From assembly GCA_943736015.1 (NCBI GenBank), contig OX031060.1, forward strand, positions 22,831,231 to 22,895,230: 64,000 nucleotides of DNA, written 5' to 3'. Below are positions 8,124-22,265 of the stretch, in pieces (position 1 is the stretch's first letter; every line of letters begins with the position of its first letter). The DNA is from Tridacna crocea (Eukaryota > Mollusca > Bivalvia > Cardiida > Cardiidae). A program made the position numbers and the translations under genes. The notes beneath the pieces were generated by a model. That model was not told the origin of the DNA. It was given only the letters and a program-made list of their open reading frames with translations, and did not search any database.

Positions 8124-9774
8124 GGCATGTGTTCGGTTTAATAAACGTTACCTGCATTGAATGAAGGATCCGATCCATTAAATGAGACATCCAAGTTGTT
8201 ATAAATTGTGATTTAAAGGGCTGGCTGTAAGGGGAGATGGAGGCAAGTGGAATAACTTTTTACCAGTACTTCGCATACTATTGTTCCCATTGATACTGGC
8301 AGCGTTTTTCACATAGCCTTGTGGAAAGAATTATGAGTGCTGAGATAAGATTAAATCCTGTCGCAATAATCGTCTTTAATTCTATAGAGCATATTCTCAG
8401 TCTAAGCAATTGTATCCTTAGTCCGCAGATTTTACTTTCACCGGAGAAAGGGAGTTTGAGAAAGGTTTTGATATTGACATTTCCACTTTATAGTGGAAAG
8501 ATTATATTGTGGATGAAGAAATTGATAAATGTGTAAGGGTAATGACAAAAGCTAGTGCTAGATTGTAATGTGTTGGGTTTTATATGTGTTACCTGCATTG
8601 ACTGAAGGATCCATTAAATGAGATATCCATGTTGTTTTAAAAGATGGCGATTTAAAGTGCTGGCTGTATGGGGAGGTTGGGGTAGGGATAGAACTTTTTA
8701 CCAGTACTCCGCACAATATTGTTGCTATTGACACTGGCAGCCTTTTTTTTACAAAGTCTCGTCGAAATAATTATGAGTGCTGAGATAAGATTAAATCCTG
8801 TCAGAATAATCGTCATCAATTCTATAAAGTATATTCTCAGTGTAAGCAAATGTATTATCAGTCGGCAGATTTTACTTTCACTTGAGGAAGGGAGTTTGAC
8901 AAACGTTTTGATTTTGACATTTTTACTTTAGAGTGGAAAGATTGTATTGTGGATGAAGAAATTCATAAATGCGTGAGGCTAATGACAGAAAAGCTTCTGG
9001 AAGATTGTAATAGGCATGTGCTGGGTTTAATAAGTGTTACCTGCATTGACTGAAGGATCCATTGAATGAAATACCCATGTTGTTATAAAAGATGGCGATT
9101 TACAGGGCTGGCTGTAAGGGGAGGTGGAGGCCAGGGAGATAACTTTTTACCAGTACTTCGCACAATATTGTTCCTATTGACACTGGGAACTTTTCTCACT
9201 TAGCCTCGTCGAAAGAATTATAAGCGCTGAGAAAAGATAAAATCCTGTCGCAATAATCGTCATTAATTTTATAGAGCTTATTCTCGGTCTAAATAAATGT
9301 ATCCTTAGTCCGCAGATTTTACTTTCACTTGAGGAAGGGAGTTTGACAAACGTTTTGATTTTGACATTTTTTACTTTAAGAGTGGAATGATTATATTGTG
9401 GATGAAGAAATTGATAAATGTGTGAGGCTAATGATAGAAAAGCTAATGCTGGATTGTAATAGGCATGTGTTGGTTTTAATAAGTGTTACCTGCATTGAAT
9501 GAAGGATCCATTAAATGAGATATCCATGTTGTTATAAAAGATGGTGATTTATAGGGCTGGCTTTAAGGGGAGGTGGAGGCCAGGGGATAACTTTTTACCA
9601 GTACTTCGCACAGTATTGCTTCCATTGACACTGGCAGCCTTTCTCACATACCCTCGTCGAAAGAATTATGAGTACTGAGATAAGATTAAATCCTGTCGCA
9701 ATAATTATCATCAATTCTATAGAGCATATTCTCAGTCTAAGCAAATGTAGTCGGCAGATTTTAATTTCACCTAG

Positions 9775-12584
9775 GGGGATACATTTCCAGTCTGTATCTA
9801 TTTATTCCTGGAAGGGTTGTTATGTGCAAAAAGACATTGTAACTGTTTGTAAAGAACAATGATGAAAAAAAAAAAAAAACACGAAATTTGTGAGCAGTAG
9901 ATTTTGATAGCTATGTGCTTAGAATTTGCAGAAGTTAATTTCAAGAATATCGATATTTTCTAGACAGTTTTGGATTCAATTAAAAAAAGTTGTAAACTAT
10001 TTTGAGGGAGATCAGTGCCTTCTTTTACCAGTACTTTGCACAATATTGTTCCCATTGGCACTTGCTGCTTTCTTTGATCCGAGTCTACAAACGCTTCAGA
10101 ATCAACCAGTTCCTTGTTTCTGATACTTCATTCAGCTTTAATGTTAGTCACTGAGATAAAACTTACCTCTGGAATTATTCGATATGATTAACCACTTGTA
10201 ACCATTTTTGGTCCCTTGTATGTGTGTTTCTGTAAGATGTATCGTCGGTCTGTGAAATGCAAATGTCTAGAAATTTGATTTTATTTTCAATTTAAGGAAA
10301 TGCCATGCGTTACCCCCTTCAATTTGTTCGATTTACCTTCAGTCGAAGTGTTGTACATTTAGTACGAGAAATATTTCTTTTTGTTTCAGTTTACACCTTT
10401 AGCTGTAATTGCTTGAAATTGCTTGTCAGTAGGCCCTAAAACTGTATTTCTACCTTTTTTTGACAGTACAAGTTCTTAAACCAGTACCCCCAGTTGGCGA
10501 TTTCAAACCCACAAGGCCTAAAACCAACCAACAGGCAGTTGCAAGCATATTGGGCCCTGGAATTGTATCCTCAGTTCGTGGAATGTTTCCCCAATCTATT
10601 TCAAATCCTCGTAGACTTTGAAATTGTTCTATACCCAGTTGAATGTACACCCAGGCCCTAAACCACTGCCTCACTCTCGTGGTATTGTTTGCACAGTTTG
10701 CCCATACACTTTTTTCCTGACATGTACTTAAAATCTGTAAGATTTCAGAGAGAATCCCAAATTTAACTTGTCTTCCAGTCTTAAAACATTAGTCAGCCCA
10801 ATGAACCCAAGTTAGCAACTGAACACCCCCAGTCTATGAGTCCCTCGGATACACCATAAGGCCCTGAAGCTGTGTTCTGTCTGAAAATCCACCCTTTTTC
10901 ACTTCCCTTACCTTCTTGATGTACCCACAGTTCGAAGATGTCCATTGGTTACTGCAACAGCTCGCGTTATGTTATTTTAGGAATCGAGACGTAGCCTTGG
11001 TGAGATGTTACTGCAACTGTTTGCGTTATGGTATTTCAGGAATCGAGATGGTAGCCTTGGTGAGATGTATCAGTAAGCTATAAACCAGTGTCCTTCCAGA
11101 GATTTTACTCCCTACCTGTTAGCCTGCAATCCCCTGTCGGAAAGATATTCGCTTGGATCCTTGTACTTCATCTCAGACGGTGAAAGATATTCTCAGTTTG
11201 ATGCTCCTTCCAATCTTGTAACAATGTCCCTTCTATTATTTCAAACCAATGCCGTATGCCTGTATCCGTGGTCTGTCAGTTGGACAGATATAACCTCAGA
11301 ATTTACAACTATGCCCTCACCGGTGATTTAGCCCCAGTCAGCTTGTTTATTCTGCTTCCTTCAAATTAGAACGTAACTTAATTGAATGTACCTTCCAACG
11401 ATAAAGCTATGCCCCTGTTGTTTCACCGATAAGTCTTTGGCCTCAACGTCTTCTTTATGATCTTAACCCTTAGTCTGAACGGCCTGAAATAATGTATTCG
11501 CCCTCATGTTTCATCTCACACACTCTATCTCTTCTCCTTTTCTTTATTTATTTCTATCCCTCTTTTTGCAATTTCTGTTTTTCTTCACCTCTCTCCATTT
11601 AATTTTGTGTATCTCTATTGTTTCTCTTTCTCTGTGTCTCTCACACTCTATCTACTGCCTTCCGAACTCTTTTTTACTACTCTCTGTCCCTCATTTTATC
11701 TTTCTCTCAACACTGTTTTCCACGCTCAGTCTCTCGCTGTTTCTCTGTTTCTCTGTCTGTTTGTCTGTCTCTCTCGCTTTCTGTCTTTCTCTTGCTCTGT
11801 GTATCACTCTATACCCCTTTCCATTTCTATTCCTGCTCTTCTTTTATTTCTTTCCTCTTTCTACCTGTATCTCACTGCCTTCTTTCACACAGTCTCTTTA
11901 TCTCTGTTGCTTTCTGTCTCTTCCGCTATTCAACCATCTTCTGTCTCATTTTCCTATCAGTCCCTATTCTGTTATGTTCTCTCTGTCTCTCTTTATTTCT
12001 CTTTGCTTCCTGCAAACTTTACTCTTGTCTCTCCATCCTATCAATCTCTTTCGCTTTTTTCCCTATTATCTATCTTACTATCTATATATCTATCTCTATC
12101 TGTCTATCTATCTATCTATCAATCTATCTATCTATCTATCTATCTGTCTATCTATAAAGACTGCTTTCTCTGACCACACGATGTCCATCCTTTTCCTCCA
12201 AAAATGTACTTCCTACAATAAATTAGCTTCTTTTCTTCATATCTTCCTCAGTCTGCATGATTAATCGTTTCTCATTCGATATGATGCTCCTTCAGTCCGT
12301 AATTTTGAGTGTAATCTAACTATATTATCATTCGAATATTTTAGAATGAAATGTTATGGTGTTACTAGCACATTTGAGACATCCTGGCAAGATCTTACAA
12401 GATTACGTAATCACCCTGTAGATTTCTACATACGACCAATTTAAATTCCCTATCGACATCAGCTATTTACCTAATGAATGCCGAAAAAGCCAAGGTTCCC
12501 ATTTTATGATCTAAAGCATCTATCTATTGGAAATAAGTCATAAAAATAAACGTAGGATTCTCAATGCTATAAGTGTGCAGTATT
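9775..12584 (+). repeat. Unit 2 spacer
   Basis: Same content as the unit 1 spacer, including a 59 bp duplication from 10948 and A15 at 9865-9879. It shares TTTCAG near 10388 only with unit 1. No gene seen. Confidence 0.75.
11506..12155 (+). repeat. Pyrimidine tract with TATC microsatellite, unit 2
   Basis: The TATC array at 12067-12155 is 89 bases, one repeat longer than in other A units. This shifts the frame, giving the longest low-complexity open frame in the window. Confidence 0.9.
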
Positions 12585-12842
12585 GATTGAAGAGTGTTAA
12601 AAGTTCGATTTCAATATTAGTTCAGTTCATATTGCGGCGGCCCGTGAACTTGTCCTCTCCTGCAATTACTTTTACCAGTATTCCGCACAATATTCTTTCC
12701 AAGGCACTGACTACTTTTCAACATAAGAATCGTCAAAATAATGATAAAGGATGAGAAATGAATCATATCGCAATGACTGTAAGCAATTTGCGGAAAAAAT
12801 CGACCGAGGCGGGAATAAAACTAGCAGCTCCGTGTTCTCGAT
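12585..12842 (-). mobile_element. SINE-like copy A, unit 2
   Basis: Type A sequence, with the decayed B box as in unit 1. Upstream AATGCCG near 12477 differs from unit 1. Confidence 0.65.
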
Positions 12843-12938
12843 TTTTTTATGGTTCTCTTTATCCAGTACTCATCGTAATATTATATCCACTGGCTGCTGC
12901 CTCACATGCTCAATGTCATAAACATCAAAACATTATTC

Positions 12939-12941
<3 letters not shown>

Positions 12942-12983
<42 letters not shown>
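12942..12983 (+). repeat. (AG)21 microsatellite, unit 2
   Basis: Perfect repeat, 42 bases, six repeats longer than in unit 1. Confidence 0.95.
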
Positions 12984-12986
<3 letters not shown>

Positions 12987-13343
12987 TTTAAATGGAAAGT
13001 TGGAAAGCGCTTTTGATTTCGACACTTTTACCTTATAGTAGCAGGGTTGCACTTTGGATAAAGAAATTGTTAAGTTTGGAAAGATTAATGACAGAAAAGA
13101 GAATTTTATGTTTCGTCCTATTTTAATAGGTATGCGTTAAAAAGTGTTCTGAAAGTAAATATAAGGGTTAATGTTTTAGCCGTCGTCCTCTTTTCCACGT
13201 AATTACCGTTAAAACAATGAACAGCACTGAGACAGCAGACGGGCAATTGATTTCATCAAATCTTGCGAACTAGGGATTGGCTACCCCCTTGTCTCTAGAA
13301 CTACGGATAAACGACTGAGTTATCGAACTAGTGTTTGACAATC

Positions 13344-14131
13344 GATTGATTGATTGATTGATTGACTATATGTGTTTAACACCGTTTTCAACGATATTCG
13401 AGTTATATTGCGGCGGCCAGTTCTCTTGCCTATGCGTTCCTATAGTTTCAGTAACTAGTACTTTTCACGATATTCTTCCCAAGCCATTGACTGCTTTTCC
13501 ACATAATTATAGTCAAAACTGCTGCTCAGAAAAATTAATGCTACCACAGTGAGCATTATCAACCCTCGGAAAGAAATGACCGAGCAGGGGATACAAACCA
13601 GCCAAGCAGTGCCTCAAGCTCCGGGCAATGCAGACCGAATACCTTTTTAAGAATCTTTGGAAGGTGAAGACAATGTGTTGATTTGAAAATGCTGTGAAGT
13701 ATTTCAGGTAAATAAAAGAAGGGGGACTGAATTGGATGATTGATTGATTGCATGTGGTTTAACACCGTTTTCAACAATATTTCAATTATATCGCGGCGGC
13801 CAGTGCACCTACCCATACTTTACTGAAGGTTCAGTAACCAGTCCTTTGTATGATATCTTCAAAATGCAAATTACTCCTTTTTCAACATAACTATTATTAA
13901 AAGTGGTTTCGAGAGGCTAGCGAAGAACCAATCCTGTCGCAAAAATTATTATCAAACCTCGGAAAGACATGGCCGAGTAGGGGAATCAAACCAGCTTACC
14001 CATGTCTCAAGTTCTATAGGCTATCGACCGAATTGATATTCGAAAATCTCTGTAGTGAAAGAAAAGTTTTGATTTTGGAATGGTGTGAAAGATTTTCAGA
14101 TTTATCAAAGAAAGGTAACTAATTTGAATGG
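13344..14131 (-). mobile_element. Tandem SINE-like pair, unit 2
   Basis: Five GATT repeats at the first edge. AAGACAATG near 13668 replaces the AAGTCAATG of unit 1. Confidence 0.72.
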
Positions 14132-14588
14132 AAAAAAAAGATGTTTTCCTGAACTCTTCAAGAGTTTGCTATAACTTAACACAAAGCCATGGCGTTTTTT
14201 CAACGCTTTTTAATAATTGCTTTGATGATGATGTTGATGATTATAATAATGGTGATGGTAGTTTCGATGGTTGAGTTGGTAGTGATGGTGGTAAAGCCGA
14301 TACCGGATTTAGTAGTGGGGATAAATGTGTTTGTTTTCTTGGTGTTTTAAGGCCGACTTGAACATTACTTGTATGTTACTAATTGTGCACGTGGATTTTT
14401 AGAGACATTAAAACCGAGAGACAGCAACAGAGAGGCAGTGAGTGTGAGAGGGAGTGAGTTTGAGAAAGGTTTTAAATTTAACAATATTTACTTAATAGTG
14501 GAAAGGTCGTATTGTGGATGAAGAAATTGTTAAATTTGTAAGCTAATGACAGAAAAGCGAAATATCTATACTGTGCTAGATTTCAATA

Positions 14589-15378
14589 GGCATGTGTTGG
14601 CTTTGATATGTGTTACCTGCATTGAATGAAGGATCCATTAAATGAGATACCCTTGTTATTATAAAAGATTGAGATTTAAAGGGCTGGCTGTAAGGGGAGG
14701 TGGAGGCCAGGGAAATTCATCGGACTTTGGTAAAATTTGAATTTGTTTTGTTGCTTTTAGTCTATTGTGTTTTTAGTCATATTGGATTTCAGTCATATGA
14801 GATATATCAGGGCGTCATTTGCATCTATCAAAGCTGTGTCGGTATTTTATTTACCAGTACATTTGCACATTATTCCAAACCAATGGATGCTTTCCTACAT
14901 CCATCAATATTTTTTTGGGGAAAAAAAACTGTTAGTGACGAGAAAGTAATATATCATGTCGCAGTGACTCATCAAACCTCAGATAAAAATTGCAACAGCT
15001 TGGGAATCGAACCTGTGAACCCCTATTTTACAACCGCCGTTTGTCATGAGGTGAGCAACCAAGCTTAGAATTATGCTGATGATGTTTCTTGCACTTCATC
15101 AGATGTTAAAGATTATGTCAACAAAAATGAAGGTTACTATTTTTTGGTGTTTTAACGCCGACTTGAACATTACTTGAATGTAACTAATGGTGCCTGTGAA
15201 TTTCTATAGATATGAAAACAGAGAGACAGCTACACAGGCAGTGAGTGTGGGAGGGAGGGAGTTTAAGAAAGGGTTTGATTTTGACATTTTACTTTATAGT
15301 GGAAAGATTGTATTGTGGATGAAGAAATTGATAAATGTGTCAGGCGAATGACAGAAAATGTAGTGCAAGATTGTAATA
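14589..15378 (+). repeat. Long-form submonomer, unit 2
   Basis: GTGTTGGCTTTG near 14595 (unit 1 alone has GTGTTGTC) and AAAACAGAGAG near 15216. Confidence 0.75.
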
Positions 15379-17915
15379 GGCATGTGTTGGGTTTAATAAG
15401 TGTTACCTGCATTGAATGAAGGATCCATTAAAAGAGATATCCATGTTGTTATAAAAGATGGCGATTTAAAGGGCTGGCTGTAGGGGGAGGTGGAGGCCAG
15501 GGGGATAACTTTTTACCAGTACTTCGCACAATATTGTTCCCATTGACACTGGCAGCCTTTCTCACATAGCCTCGTCGAAAGAATTATGAGTGCTGAGATA
15601 AGATTAAATCCTGTCGCAATAATCGTCATCAATTCTATAGAGCATGTTCTCAGTGTAAGCAAATGTGTCCTTAGTCAGCAGATTTTACTTTCATCTGAAG
15701 AAGGGTGTTTGAGAAGGGTTTTGATTTTGACATTGTTACTTCAGAGTGGAAAGATTGTATTGTGGATGAAGAAATTGATAAATGTGTCAGGCTAATGACA
15801 GAAAAGGTAGTACTAGATTGTAATAGGCATGTGTTGGGTTTAATATGTGTTACCTGCATTGAATGAAAGATCCATTAAATGAGATATCCATGTTGTTATA
15901 AAAGATGGTGATTTAAAGGGCTGGCTGTAAGGGGAGGTGGAGGTCAGGATAAAACCTTTTACCAGTACTTCGCACAATATTGTTCCCATTGACACTGGCA
16001 GCCTTTGTCAAATAGATTCGTGGAAAGAATTATGAGTGCTGAGATAAGATTAAATCTTGTCGCAAAAATCATCATGAATTCTAAAGAGCATATTCTCAGT
16101 CTAAATAGATGTATCCTTAGTCCGCAGATTTTACTTTCACCTGCGAAAGGGAGTTTGAGAGGTTTTTTGACATTTTTACTTTATAGTGGAAAGATTGTAT
16201 TGTGGATTAAGAAATTGATAAATGTGTAAAGCTGATGACAGAAAAGCTTCATGTAGAGTGTAGTAGGCATGTGTTCGGTTTAATAAACGTTACCTGCATT
16301 GAATGAAGGATCCAATCCATTAAATGAGACATCCAAGTTGTTATAAATTGTGATTTAAAGGGCTGGCTGTAAGGGGAGATGGAGGCAAGTGGAATAACTT
16401 TTTACCAGTACTTCGCATACTATTGTTCCCATTGATACTGGCAGCGTTTTTCACATAGCCTTGTGGAAAGAATTATGAGTGCTGAGATAAGATTAAATCC
16501 TGTCGCAATAATCGTCTTTAATTCTATAGAGCATATTCTCAGTCTAAGCAATTGTATCCTTAGTCCGCAGATTTTACTTTCACCGGAGAAAGGGAGTTTG
16601 AGAAAGGTTTTGATATTGACATTTCCACTTTATAGTGGAAAGATTATATTGTGGATGAAGAAATTGATAAATGTGTAAGGGTAATGACAAAAGCTAGTGC
16701 TAGATTGTAATGTGTTGGGTTTTATATGTGTTACCTGCATTGACTGAAGGATCCATTAAATGAGATATCCATGTTGTTTTAAAAGATGGCGATTTAAAGT
16801 GCTGGCTGTATGGGGAGGTTGGGGTAGGGATAGAACTTTTTACCAGTACTCCGCACAATATTGTTGCTATTGACACTGGCAGCCTTTTTTTACAAAGTCT
16901 CGTCGAAATAATTATGAGTGCTGAGATAAGATTAAATCCTGTCAGATTAATCGTCATCAATTCTATAAAGTATATTCTCAGTGTAAGCAAATGTATTATC
17001 AGTCGGCAGATTTTACTTTCACTTGAGGAAGGGAGTTTGACAAACGTTTTGATTTTGACATTTTTACTTTAGAGTGGAAAGATTGTATTGTGGATGAAGA
17101 AATTCATAAATGCGTGAGGCTAATGACAGAAAAGCTTCTGGAAGATTGTAATAGGCATGTGCTGGGTTTAATAAGTGTTACCTGCATTGACTGAAGGATC
17201 CATTGAATGAAATACCCATGTTGTTATAAAAGATGGCGATTTACAGGGCTGGCTGTAAGGGGAGGTGGAGGCCAGGGAGATAACTTTTTACCAGTACTTC
17301 GCACAATATTGTTCCTATTGACACTGGGAGCCTTTCTCACTTAGCCTCGTCGAAAGAATTATAAGCGCTGAGAAAAGATAAAATCCTGTCGCAATAATCG
17401 TCATTAATTTTATAGAGCTTATTCTCGGTCTAAATAAATGTATCCTTAGTCCGCAGATTTTACTTTCACTTGAGGAAGGGAGTTTGACAAACGTTTTGAT
17501 TTTGACATTTTTTACTTTAAGAGTGGAATGATTATATTGTGGATGAAGAAATTGATAAATGTGTGAGGCTAATGATAGAAAAGCTAATGCTGGATTGTAA
17601 TAGGCATGTGTTGGTTTTAATAAGTGTTACCTGCATTGAATGAAGGATCCATTAAATGAGATATCCATGTTGTTATAAAAGATGGTGATTTATAGGGCTG
17701 GCTTTAAGGGGAGGTGGAGGCCAGGGGATAACTTTTTACCAGTACTTCGCACAGTATTGCTTCCATTGACACTGGCAGCCTTTCTCACATACCCTCGTCG
17801 AAAGAATTATGAGTACTGAGATAAGATTAAATCCTGTCGCAATAATTATCATCAATTCTATAGAGCATATTCTCAGTCTAAGCAAATGTAGTCGGCAGAT
17901 TTTAATTTCACCTAG
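15379..17915 (+). repeat. Submonomer block across units 2/3 (6 copies)
   Basis: Same six copies in the same order. The s2 copy here (unit 3) carries AGATTAATCG near 16944, shared with units 6 and 7. Confidence 0.92.
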
Positions 17916-20725
17916 GGGGATACATTTCCAGTCTGTATCTATTTATTCCTGGAAGGGTTGTTATGTGCAAAAAGACATTGTAACTGTTTGTAAAGAACAA
18001 TGATGGAAAAAAAAAAAAAAAAAACACGAAATTTGTGAGCAGTAGATTTTGATAGCTATGTGCTTAGAATTTGCAGAAGTTAATTTCAAGAATATCGATA
18101 TTTTCTAGACAGTTTTGGATTCAATTAAAAAAAGTTGTAAACTATTTTGAGGGAGATCAGTGCCTTCTTTTACCAGTACTTTGCACAATATTGTTCCCAT
18201 TGGCACTTGCTGCTTTCTTTGATCCGAGTCTACAAACGCTTCAGAATCAACCAGTTCCTTGTTTCTGATACTTCATTCAGCTTTAATGTTAGTCACTGAG
18301 ATAAAACTTACCTCTGGAATTATTCGATATGATTAACCACTTGTAACCATTTTTGGTCCCTTGTATGTGTGTTTCTGTAAGATGTATCGTCGGTCTGTGA
18401 AATGCAAATGTCTAGAAATTTGATTTTATTTTCAATTTAAGGAAATGCCATGCGTTACCCCCTTCAATTTGTTCGATTTACCTTCAGTCGAAGTGTTGTA
18501 CATTTAGTACGAGAAATATTTCTTTTTGTTTGAGTTTACACCTTTAGCTGTAATTGCTTGAAATTGCTTGTCAGTAGGCCCTAAAACTGTATTTCTACCT
18601 TTTTTTGACAGTACAAGTTCTTAAACCAGTACCCCCAGTTGGCGATTTCAAACCCACAAGGCCTAAAACCAACCAACAGGCAGTTGCAAGCATATTGGGC
18701 CCTGGAATTGTATCCTCAGTTCGTGGAATGTTTCCCCAATCTATTTCAAATCCTCGTAGACTTTGAAATTGTTCTATACCCAGTTGAATGTACACCCAGG
18801 CCCTAAACCACTGCCTCACTCTCGTGGTATTGTTTGCACAGTTTGCCCATACACTTTTTTCCTGACATGTACTTAAAATCTGTAAGATTTCAGAGAGAAT
18901 CCCAAATTTAACTTGTCTTCCAGTCTTAAAACATTAGTCAGCCCAATGAACCCAAGTTAGCAACTGAACACCCCCAGTCTATGAGTCCCTCGGATACACC
19001 ATAAGGCCCTGAAGCTGTGTTCTGTCTGAAAATCCACCCTTTTTCAATTCCCTTACCTTCTTGATGTACCCACAGTTCGAAGATGTCCATTGGTTACTGC
19101 AACAGCTCGCGTTATGTTATTTTAGGAATCGAGACGTAGCCTTGGTGAGATGTTACTGCAACTGTTTGCGTTATGGTATTTCAGGAATCGAGATGGTAGC
19201 CTTGGTGAGATGTATCAGTAAGCTATAAACCAGTGTCCTTCCAGAGATTTTACTCCCTACCTGTTAGCCTGCAATCCCCTGTCGGAAAGATATTCGCTTG
19301 GATCCTTGTACTTCATCTCAGACGGTGAAAGATATTCTCAGTTTGATGCTCCTTCCAATCTTGTAACAATGTCCCTTCTATTATTTCAAACCAATGCCGT
19401 ATGCCTGTATCCGTGGTCTGTCAGTTGGACAGATATAACCTCAGAATTTACAACTATGCCCTCACCGGTGATTTAGCCCCAGTCAGCTTGTTTATTCTGC
19501 TTCCTTCAAATTAGAACGTAACTTAATTGAATGTACCTTCCAACGATAAAGCTATGCCCCTGTTGTTTCACCGATAAGTCTTTGGCCTCAACGTCTTCTT
19601 TATGATCTTAACCCTTAGTCTGAACGGCCTGAAATAATGTATTCGCCCTCATGTTTCATCTCACACACTCTATCTCTTCTCCTTTTCTTTATTTATTTCT
19701 ATCCCTCTTTTTGCAATTTCTGTTTTTCTTCACCTCTCTCCATTTAATTTTGTGTATCTCTATTGTTTCTCTTTCTCTGTGTCTCTCACACTCTATCTAC
19801 TGCCTTCCGAACTCTTTTTTACTACTCTCTGTCCCTCATTTTATCTTTCTCTCAACACTGTTTTCCACGCTCAGTCTCTCGCTGTTTCTCTGTTTCTCTG
19901 TCTGTTTGTCTGTCTCTCTCGCTTTCTGTCTTTCTCTTGCTCTGTGTATCACTCTATACCCCTTTCCATTTCTATTCCTGCTCTTCTTTTATTTCTTTCC
20001 TCTTTCTACCTGTATCTCACTGCCTTCTTTCACACAGTCTCTTTATCTCTGTTGCTTTCTGTCTCTTCCGCTATTCAACCATCTTCTGTCTCATTTTCCT
20101 ATCACTCCCTATTCTGTTATGTTCTCTCTGTCTCTCTTTATTTCTCTTTGCTTCCTGCAAACTTTACTCTTGTCTCTCCATCCTATCAATCTCTTTCGCT
20201 TTTTTCCCTATTATCTATCTTACTATCTATATATCTATCTCTATCTGTCTATCTATCTATCTATCAATCTATCTATCTATCTATCTGTCTATCTATAAAG
20301 ACTGCTTTCTCTGACCACACGATGTCCATCCTTTTCCTCCAAAAATGTACGTCCTACAATAAATTAGCTTCTTTTCTTCATATCTTCCTCAGTCTGCATG
20401 ATTAATCGTTTCTCATTCGATATGATGCTCCTTCAGTCCGTAATTTTGAGTGTAATCTAACTATATTATCATTCGAATATTTTAGAATGAAATGTTATGG
20501 TGTTACTAGCACATTTGAGACATCCTGGCAAGATCTTACAAGATTACGTAATCACCCTGTAGATTTCTACATACGACCAATTTAAATTCCCTATCGACAT
20601 CAGCTATTTACCTAATGAATACCGAAAAAGCCAAGGTTCCCATTTTATGATCTTAAGCATCTATCTATTGGAAATAAGTCATAAAAATAAACGTAGGATT
20701 CTCAATGCTATAAGTGTGCAGTATT
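17916..20725 (+). repeat. Unit 3 spacer
   Basis: First unit with TTTGAG near 18530, a base shared by units 3-8. It shares GAATACCG near 20617 with unit 1. No gene seen. Confidence 0.75.
19651..20296 (+). repeat. Pyrimidine tract with TATC microsatellite, unit 3
   Basis: The TATC array is 20212-20296, 85 bases, as in unit 1. Confidence 0.9.
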
Positions 20726-20983
20726 GATTGAAGAGTGTTAAAAGTTCGATTTCAATATTAGTTCAGTTCATATTGCGGCGGCCCGTGAACTTGTCCTCTC
20801 CTGCAATTACTTTTACCAGTATTCCGCACAATATTCTTTCCAAGGCACTGACTACTTTTCAACATAAGAATCGTCAAAATAATGATAAAGGATGAGAAAT
20901 GAATCATATCGCAATGACTGTAAGCAATTTGCGGAAAAAATCGACCGAGGCGGGAATAAAACTAGCAGCTCCGTGTTCTCGAT
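20726..20983 (-). mobile_element. SINE-like copy A, unit 3
   Basis: Type A sequence with the decayed B box; no unit-specific change noticed within the copy. Confidence 0.65.
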
Positions 20984-21079
20984 TTTTTTATGGTTCTCTT
21001 TATCCAGTACTCATCGTAATATTATATCCACTGGCTGCTGCCTCACATGCTCAATGTCATAAACATCAAAACATTATTC

Positions 21080-21082
<3 letters not shown>

Positions 21083-21122
<40 letters not shown>
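21083..21122 (+). repeat. (AG)20 microsatellite, unit 3
   Basis: Perfect repeat, 40 bases. Confidence 0.95.
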
Positions 21123-21125
<3 letters not shown>

Positions 21126-21482
21126 TTTAAATGGAAAGTTGGAAAGCGCTTTTGATTTCGACACTTTTACCTTATAGTAGCAGGATTGCACTTTGGATAA
21201 AGAAATTGTTAAGTTTGGAAAGATTAATGACAGAAAAGAGAATTTTATGTTTCGTCCTATTTTAATAGGTATGCGTTAAAAAGTGTTCTGAAAGTAAATA
21301 TAAGGGTTAATGTTTTAGCCGTCGTCCTCTTTTCCACGTAATTACCGTTAAAACAATGAACAGCACTGAGACAGCAGACGGGCAATTGATTTCATCAAAT
21401 CTTGCGAACTAGGGATTGGCTACCCCCTTGTCTCTAGAACTACGGATAAACGACTGAGTTATCGAACTAGTGTTTGACAATC

Positions 21483-22265
21483 GATTGATTGATTGATTGA
21501 CTATATGTGTTTAACACCGTTTTCAACGATATTCGAGTTATATTGCGGCGGCCAGTTCTCTTGCCTATGCGTTCCTATAGTTTCAGTAACTAGTACTTTT
21601 CACGATATTCTTCCCAAGCCATTGACTGCTTTTCCACATAATTATAGTCAAAACTGCTGCTCAGAAAAATTAATGCTACCACAGTGAGCATTATCAACCC
21701 TCGGAAAGAAATGACCGAGCAGGGGATACAAACCAGCCAAGCAGTGCCTCAAGCTCCGGGCAATGCAGACCGAATACCTTTTTAAGAATCTTTGGAAGGT
21801 GAAGACAATGTGTTGATTTGAAAATGCTGTGAAGTATTTCAGGTAAATAAAAGAAGGGGGACTGAATTGGATGATTGATTGATTGCATGTGGTTTAACAC
21901 CGTTTTCAACAATATTTCAATTATATCGCGGCGGCCAGTGCACCTACCCATACTTTACTGAAGGTTCAGTAACCAGTCCTTTGTATGATATCTTCAAAAT
22001 GCAAATTACTCCTTTTCAACATAACTATTATTAAAAGTGGTTTCGAGAGGCTAGCGAAGAACCAATCCTGTCGCAAAAATTATTATCAAACCTCGGAAAG
22101 ACATGGCCGAGTAGGGGAATCAAACCAGCTTACCCATGTCTCAAGTTCTATAGGCTATCGACCGAATTGATATTCGAAAATCTCTGTAGTGAAAGAAAAG
22201 TTTTGATTTTGGAATGGTGTGAAAGATTTTCAGATTTATCAAAGAAAGGTAACTAATTTGAATGG
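21483..22265 (-). mobile_element. Tandem SINE-like pair, unit 3
   Basis: Four GATT repeats at the first edge, as in unit 1. Confidence 0.72.

Larger units (their letters stand above)
7237..9774 (+). repeat. Submonomer block across units 1/2 (6 copies)
   Basis: Consecutive copies start at 7237, 7684, 8124, about 8565, 9012 and 9461; the last is truncated at 9774. Spacing is 440-449, the fixed periodicity expected of a satellite that has undergone unequal exchange. Confidence 0.92.
8124..16265 (+). repeat. Macrosatellite unit 2 (type A)
   Basis: Length 8142. It carries one extra TATC in the tetranucleotide tract, a 21-repeat AG tract, and an extra T near 8745 that breaks an open frame present in other units. 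At its left end it has GATCCGATCC, shared only with unit 5. Confidence 0.95.
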
